Below, in pieces: positions 57,375 through 64,000 of a DNA stretch of 64,000 bases. The DNA comes from Pyronema omphalodes. Its lineage: Eukaryota; Ascomycota; Pezizomycetes; Pezizales; Pyronemataceae. The notes beneath the pieces were generated by a model that was given only the letters and a program-made list of their open reading frames with translations, searched no databases and was not told where the DNA came from. The position numbers were made by a program, and so were the translations under genes. Numbering within the stretch: the first letter of the stretch is position 1; the number at the start of each line of letters is the position of its first letter. The stretch is taken from positions 124,001-188,000 of the forward strand of contig JAJJXM010000074.1 in assembly GCA_024516155.1 (NCBI GenBank), given 5' to 3'.

Positions 57375-58255
57375 ATAAAAAGCACTTTTTATTCCGAAGG
57401 ATCGATGATCTAAGAGAGGAATTATATCCTATTAAGTGTCGACGAACCGTAACAGCCTAGTCTCGGCGCTTAGTATATAACAAAGAACGACTTTATTTTG
57501 CAACATACCCCCCCCCCCCCTTTCCCCAATGCTATGCCTGAAAACAAAAAATGCACAAGACTTATAAAATTGTCGTAATACTGTCCAGAGATACCGCTCA
57601 GCGTCAAAGAAGCGCTTGCTTTTGGTCCTCAAATAGACGAGTGAACACCCGCTGCCGAACTAACAATTGGGCTTCCTCTTCTTCTGCTTTTTTTTTTCTG
57701 TCCGGAACAAGCGACGGGGGAACCTGAGGCGCTCAGCAGTGGTAGTTCTTCATGACGTATCACGCGCGCTATACCAAAAGCGTTAGGTGTACACAAACCA
57801 TCACTCGTGATATACCGGAATTGGTCGTGTAGGGAAATACTTGACCAATGCGAACCCTAACCCATTGAAAAAAATCCCGTGTACGGCACTGGCTACTACT
57901 CCTCTTGAACTGGGGAATCTTCCCGATTTGCGCTGTCTAAACTTCATTGAATCCTTTTTTCTTCCCATCTTTACGAAACTGTTTCCCACTTTCTTGGTTG
58001 TGGTTGGTTCAAGTGTTCCGAGGCCTGCCACCAATGTAGACATGAGGTACACCAAACGGATCGTTGATTCGATTGCGTCTCCTCGAATGAACAAGACAGT
58101 GAAACGCAAAATGTTGCATGCATCATTCAAAATCCAGTAGCAAGACATAGCCTGGGTCAAATTTGTTTTCCAAATATCTCTCTGTATTTGTTATCGCGAA
58201 CTTGATGGAATTTTGGGGTTGTCGGGTATGTTGCATGTTGCATCAACAAAGTATT
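57375..58255. other. Replaced block in the NLR 4 upstream region
   Basis: About 880 bp stand where units 1 and 2 have about 460 bp with the TATATAAA box. The part 57385-57730 is a diverged copy of 7270-7545, and 57785-57965 of 8090-8245, so it derives from the spacer before an NLR fragment. The rest (57965-58255) matches nothing else in the window. A TATAAAAA stands at 57374-57381. Open frames on both strands (57841-58140 +, 57801-58160 -) show no known domain. Confidence 0.6.
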
Positions 58256-58476
58256 CCCTACTTTGGCTAACAGCGTCGTACGAAATCTGTATGAGCCATG
58301 CGCAGAGCCTCAGCAGAGATCAGAGATCTGGCCAGGCATGCGGGGTAGCGCCCGCATTCTACGTCTACCATCACCCTATCTCCGTCGTTACCAACTACCA
58401 TTATTCCTCATCTATTCCAGTATTCTCCGTCTACGGTATTTCTCATCGACCACATTGCCGGTACTGTCGAGGCGTT
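58256..58476 (+). promoter_or_regulatory. Proximal upstream region of NLR 4
   Basis: About 220 bp homologous to 11085-11298 directly before the start codon, with GCGCAGAGCCTCAG and GGCATGCGGGGTAGCGCCCG conserved in all copies. Probably 5' UTR. Confidence 0.45.
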
Positions 58477-61400
58477 ATGGATCCGCTCAGCATCACTGCG
58501 GCCGTTGCTGGCTTCGTCAGTCTCGCCGGCCAGATCGCTACGACACTCAACGCCTACGTCGATAGTGTTCGATCAGCCCCCAGCGAAGTGAAGAGCCTTT
58601 ATCTAGAAGTCAAAGCATTGAGCCAGGTCCTTGGGAAATTCGCGCAGTTCGTGAAGGATGATCTTCATGGAGACTGTGTACTTTTCGATGCAGTGGAATC
58701 TTGTGGCTACCAACTGAAGGCACTTGATGGTAAACTTGCAGATCTTTTGAAAGCCTTCTCAAAGGGGAAGTTGCAAGAATGGGCCAAACGGATTGGGTGG
58801 CCGCTCAAGAAGGACGATGTTCAGCAGACGATATTTGCACTACAGCGTTTTACGCATATTTTTGAGTTCTCGATGGTAACCAAGAATTAGTATGTCTATT
58901 CACGTGGAATGCAGTCGAAGAATCCCGGCTCTAACGCATAACAGTGAGCTTTTGTCCCAAACATCGTCCGCCGTTATTTCCCGACTCGACGACGATCGGC
59001 AGAACCTACAGAATATCTTCAAAACGCTTGAGACCATGTCAACGTCAGTGCCTGAAGATTTACAAAAGCAAATGACGGAGATATCGGAGATGAAAACGCT
59101 GGTTACTGAACTCGCTCAACTCAACGTCAAAGAAATCCACAACATCTCACTCGGTGTGAATGACGTTCAAGGGACATTACAAGGTGACTCCACAGAAATC
59201 AGGGCCCGCGCTACCATCTAATGGATTCTAGATGATGTTATTCGGCAGATAATGCCATTGATATCAAAGATGGAAATTTATAAAAGACATCAAGACATCC
59301 GGCAGAAACGAATCAAAGATACCGGCAAGTGGTTTCTCCTTGAACCGGCATTTCGACAATGGAGCCATGGCGAATCGCCTGATGTCGATATCAATCCCGT
59401 TTTTGCATGCTCTGGAGACCCTGGAGTAGGAAAGTCTGTCATCTGGTGAGTTGTCATTTCTGTGACTTTCACGGATCAAAACTTACCGACCTTGCACTAC
59501 GCAGTTCCCTCGTATTCGATTATCTCCAGGAACATTACCGGTCCGAAGAAGAAGCTTGTGTAGCCTTCCTTTACTGTGATTTCCAGAAAAAGAAAATCCA
59601 AACTCCGGAAAACATGATTGGTGTATTGCTAAGGCAGGTCATCTCAAGACTCAATAAGTCAAGACTGTTATCTGCAGAAACCATTCGTACACTGAAGGAT
59701 CATCTCAATGACCAGAAAAGAATCGATCTAGAGGAGGGATGTCGATGGTTAGGGGAGACTATCAAGCAGCTTCGAAAGTTCTATATCTGCATTGATGCGT
59801 TGGACGAGTGCGATGAGGCGCACCGGGCAAAGCTCATACAGGCTCTCGCAACGATATCAAGCAACTGTAGCCAACCGGATACAATCCGTATATTCTTCAC
59901 GACGAGACCGCATATCAAGTGTGACGAACTCGTGAAGCGTAATCCAGGAATTGGCTCTCTACACCACATGCGTTTGAAGGCGCGCCAAGAGGATATAAGG
60001 ATATATCTTACGCATGAGATTGACGTCGACGAGAACAAGGAGTGTATGGACGACGAGCTCAGGAAAGAAATTCTGGATACGATCGTGACTAATTCTGACG
60101 GAATGTACGTTTCAAATGTTTATCTGACGCCGAATTGTTAATATTAATTGCACCAATAACGTTGGCCGTTTTCAATCATGGTTATGGAGCACAGCTGATA
60201 CTTTCATCCAATGCAGGTTCCTACTGGCCTCGCTGCAGATACAGACGGTATTGGACAAGGCAACTATCACCAGGCGAAGCAACGCGCTCCGTAATATGTC
60301 CGAGAAACTTGAAGCCGCATTCGAGGGTACAATGACCAGGATCATGAATCAGAAACCAGAGAGGTCGGAACAAGCCATGGACGTTCTCAAGTGGGTATTT
60401 CTCGCCAAGCGTCCATTGAAGATGATCGAACTACGTCATGCACTCTCCGTCACGATTGACCTGAGCACAATTCAAGCTGGAAAAGCGGCGATCTCATACG
60501 ATGAGACGGTCGACTGGGAAAAATTTACGTCTGAGAAATCACTGATAGATTGTTGCCTCGGTTTGATTGTCATAGATGAAGAGACGGCTACTGTCCGTCT
60601 TGTTCATAAATCGCTGCACGACCACCTGACACAATTACATGACAGCGACAAAATATTCCCGAACGGCCACACAGAAATGGCATATACCTGCCTACAATAC
60701 ATGTCCTACAACGATTATGAATCTGTCATCGACTGTTCAAAACCGAAAATCACTCAGGCCATCAAGCGCAAACGCCTGGAGAAGTACCGCCTTCTGGATT
60801 ATGCGGTAAACAACTTTCGGCACCACTTACACGACCAGAGTAGCTGCACAGCTGATATGATCTGTGCCTTTTTTCCAGATGGCATCAACCTAAATCAAAT
60901 TTCGACTGGCTTCCGCTCGAGCTTCTTATCTCCGTTCATCCGGCACCGAGGCAGCTGGGATTACGAAAAACACGAATACATTGCGACAAGCCAGATGCAT
61001 CTCCGTTTACAGTTTGCCATTAGCTGTGGCTTAGAAAATGCCTTCATCAGCCTTCTCGACGCATCTAACCCAAATATCGATCATGATTTCATGTTGGGTG
61101 CCAGTACAATGCTGCTACAGGCATCTCACATTGGCAAGAATGTCATCGTGCAGATCCTGTTGAAGAGAGGGGTCAATATTAACCTGGCTGATGCCAAGAA
61201 CCGCACTGCTTTATCATGGGCATCCCGATATGGCCATGAATCAGTTGTGAAGCTGCTCCTCGATACTGATGGTATCGACATCAACTCCAAGGACGATGAA
61301 TATAGCCAAACCGCACTATCCTGGGCATCCGAAAAGGGCCATCATTCAGTTGTGAAGCTGCTCCTCGAAACTGATGGTATCGATATCAACTCCAAGGGCG

Positions 61401-61828
61401 GTCGATATGGCCAAACTGCATTATCATGGGCATCCCGATATGGCCATGAATCAGTTGTGAAGCTGCTCCTCGATGCTGATGGTATCGACATCAATTCCCA
61501 GAGTAGTAACGGCCGAACTGCATTATCATGGGCATCCAGAAATGGCCATGATTCAGTTGTGAAGCTTCTCCTCGATGCTGATGGTATCGACATCAACTTC
61601 AAGGACAGATGGTATGGCCGAACAGCATTATCATGGGCATCCGAAAAGGGCCATGATTCAGTTGTGAAACTGCTTCTCAAGGCTGATGGTATCGACATCA
61701 ACTCAATAGACATTGAGGGGCTTACCGCGTTGTCTCTGGCATATCGGAAACGTCATCATTCCACTGCGCAACTACTCCTTGCTGCTGGAGCCATTGTTGA
61801 AGACGACGACTCCATACTGTTTTTTTAA
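58477..61828 (+). CDS. NLR 4: HELL-NACHT-ankyrin STAND protein, complete
   Basis: Complete five-exon NLR of about 1015 aa. Exons: 58477-58889, 58945-59153, 59232-59445, 59505-60104 and 60217-61828; introns 55, 78, 59 and 112 nt. HELL-like domain 1-137 (MDPLSITAAVAGF), Walker A GDPGVGKS, Walker B FYICIDALDECDE, FFTTRPH and the winged-helix-like segment are all present. Seven ankyrin repeats follow. The body is nearly identical to NLR 1 over exons 2-5 up to about 61190 and again after the array, but the inner repeats differ. The upstream region is partly replaced, so expression may differ from NLR 2 and 3. Confidence 0.9.
61110..61800 (+). repeat. Ankyrin-coding array of NLR 4 (7 repeats)
   Basis: Seven units of about 99-105 bp, with caps as in NLR 1. 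Inner units (SRYGHES, SEKGHHS, SRYGHES, SRNGHDS, SEKGHDS) are more like members of the NLR 2 and NLR 3 arrays than like those of NLR 1. Confidence 0.92.
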
Positions 61829-64000
61829 CTTTTTTTAACTTTTTTTATCGGTATTTATCTTTTTCTTTTTCTTTGTCTATATGTTGGTCTTTCTGTTGTT
61901 GAACACGGGTATTTGTCGTGCGAGTATTCTCGGAAAAATGTACTTGCGGTTGGTGACAGATCCATAGTATCATGGATGTCGGTTGGTGCACCGCTGGTGA
62001 TGGGATGATGTTTGGTTGTGGATGTGGTAGTCGTCTTTTGCTTTCTTGTCATTACTGTTTTCGATTCACGAAGTTACGACTGTTTTCTAGTTTACTTCTA
62101 CGACTATGTTTCTGACTTTTGAAGCTGCGTAGCTGTAATAGTTCCAGAAGAAATATTCTCTAAATCAAGGTGTTGAGACAACTACTGGAATCTGTCATCC
62201 GCCACCCAAAGCAGTTGTTAAACATCCCACATATCAGTGTCGTACCGAGAGGTACTGGAGGATCCCTCGATTGGAACAAATAGCAGTGACATTCAAATGT
62301 ATACTGGCTGAACCGATTGTTGTTCGGAACAGATGGAGGGTAATAACATTCCAAAGGCAGTATGTCTATATGTGTTTGAGACTCTGCGATATCGGCGATG
62401 CATGATGATGTTTCGGCCAGCGGTAGAAGAAGAAGAAATGACACTCCCCGTCCACTAGAGGCTACAAATAAAATAAATATAGGTAGTATATACTTTATGC
62501 TCTGCCGTTGTCCTTGAGGGCGACTTTGGTTCCTGAATCTGGGACTTCGATACGGACTTATTCTTGTCCGGCCGCTGAACACTCAATCAGGTAGTTGTGC
62601 ATCAAGCTGATTTTCATCCATTCGAACTATAAGTATACGAAGCAGTCATAACGTACTTCCAAGACGGACGTGCATATGAGGAGGATAAAACAATGCACAA
62701 AGGGCGCACAACCGGAACTACAACCCGGTCCCCAAGTATTCCTGAATGTGAGTGATGGATGATGAATAAACAACCATGCCATCCCCATTTTCAACCACAA
62801 TGATCGACAGCTTTTGGTTTCGTCATATAAGACAGTTTTAGCATTTATAAAATATTCCGTTGTGGAGGTGAGCCCCACCCCAAACTTGAGCACGGTGAAT
62901 GCAGACATCCGGCAGTGGATGCCGAACGTACGCTTACACACAGCCTAATGTATACCCTTATACACACCCAATTCACATACATAAAAAAGTATCATTTATT
63001 TTCCGAGTATCTTTTCTTTTTTATATATGTATAACACAACACAGATATCTCTGGTACGAGTGTGAAAGCATAGATGTGTGGATGGATTTGAAATCATCTA
63101 AATAGGATACTGACATATGGTGTAGCGATAAAACTCCACGGTCTTAACCCATAATCAAAATACTCGCGTGAAGTGCAGTATCCGGGTATCTGAGTATCTT
63201 CACATACGAACCAACCTCACCCCGCCCATAATCGGAATGTATCATTTGGCTGACCCAAAATCTCAAGCTATCTCGGTTATCTATATCGTTTATGTCATGT
63301 AACCGATGTCCAGTGCTCTGTGCTCTTTTCTCTGTGCCCTGTGTTTTTCTAACCGCTTATATATACCACTATATGAATTACTTGTAGTCTCAGATATATT
63401 GCGAACCAGTGCCTGAGCACAATGCATCCGCCATTATTCTCCGCCATCATTCACCGACACTGGTCTCCATTATTCTCCATTCGAGTGCATTCTCCGTTAC
63501 CACTCTCATCGATTTTTCGAGCCTGATTTGGGTCTCCTTAGTCTGTCATTATTCTCCATTATTCTCCCTTATTCTCCGCTGCTCACCATGATTCGTTATG
63601 CCTTCTCCGTTTTCAATCCAAATATTCACGAATAATCGCAGACGTTCCCGGAAATCATCTCTAATCACCTATACACGAAGTCTAACGAAGTCCATTCTCC
63701 TACTGATATTATTCCGCAGACCTCATACCTCATACCTCATCATACCGTAATCGGCTGACGGAGTAGTCTTCGCTTCCTTTAGTTTCCAGCATCCCTTCGC
63801 GCTCAATTCGCGCTCCCCTCCCCCTGCCAACCAACCAGGTTGCAATTTCTCGAACCATACCGATATCGGCTAAATTCAAAGTCCCACCAAATCAAGTCGA
63901 CCAAAGATCACATGACAACATTCTAGACCATCTTCCATCCATGTTGCGCTAACCACCATTAGCTTCTTAGCTCGCGTACCTGCATCATGCATCTAAAAGT
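61829..64000. other. 3' flank of NLR 4 to window end, no gene recognised
   Basis: Counterpart of 2954-5210. The first 250 bp match unit 1, then from about 62150 the sequence matches unit 3. ATTATTCTCC repeats lie at about 63430-63580. The unit continues past the window. Confidence 0.6.

Overview
The window looks like repetitive, transposon-rich DNA from a filamentous ascomycete (Pezizomycotina). The support is: short GT-AG introns (55-114 nt) with CTAAC/CTAAT-like branch sites; NLR-type STAND genes with a fungal N-terminal domain starting MDPLSITA; chromodomain Ty3 retrotransposons; and a Tad/I-like LINE with RNase H. The transposon content would suit a genome such as those of Pezizomycetes, but the species is not readable from this DNA. 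No rRNA, tRNA or CRISPR was seen and no ordinary housekeeping gene was recognised.

The backbone is a tandem array. A unit of roughly 11-14 kb is present four times (unit 1 from 1, unit 2 from 11299, unit 3 from 45163, unit 4 from 58477 to the end). Each unit starts with a five-exon NLR gene on the + strand (HELL-like N-terminal domain, NACHT NTPase, winged-helix-like region, C-terminal ankyrin repeats), followed by a long non-coding flank. Units 1-3 also carry a broken NLR fragment that has lost the start, the P-loop and the ankyrins, followed by the upstream region of the next NLR. The four intact-looking genes share exon structure and N-terminal two thirds, but have 6, 13, 20 and 7 ankyrin repeats. 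Flank types do not follow gene-body types, so the array looks like a mosaic made by unequal exchange or gene conversion.

Unit 2 is split by a 23.4-kb nest of transposons (18207-41561) with four levels, each closed by its own target-site duplication. (i) A TIR element with 30-bp inverted repeats and flanking TA. (ii) Inside it a LINE (TSD ATTCAAAAGTCCCC) with ORF1 and ORF2. (iii) Inside LINE ORF1 a Ty3 chromovirus with 1409-bp LTRs (TSD CCACC), here the outer element. (iv) Inside its pol a second Ty3 chromovirus with 745-bp LTRs (TSD CATAG), here the inner element. Removing each insertion in turn puts the interrupted frame back in register. Both LTR elements are young (two and one mismatches noticed between LTR pairs). 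Both lack a tRNA-type primer site and instead show a 10-11-nt self-complementary primer site, as in Tf1-type self-priming. The inner element also has a GGGAAAA frameshift heptamer, a 26-residue repeat array between protease and reverse transcriptase, and a third ORF whose C-terminal membrane-like helix is encoded by the LTR.

Taken together this is an innate-immunity-like (allorecognition or defence) NLR cluster that diversifies its ligand-binding repeats by recombination and also collects nested retroelements. Functional statements rest on recognised motifs and family knowledge; no search or alignment could be run.
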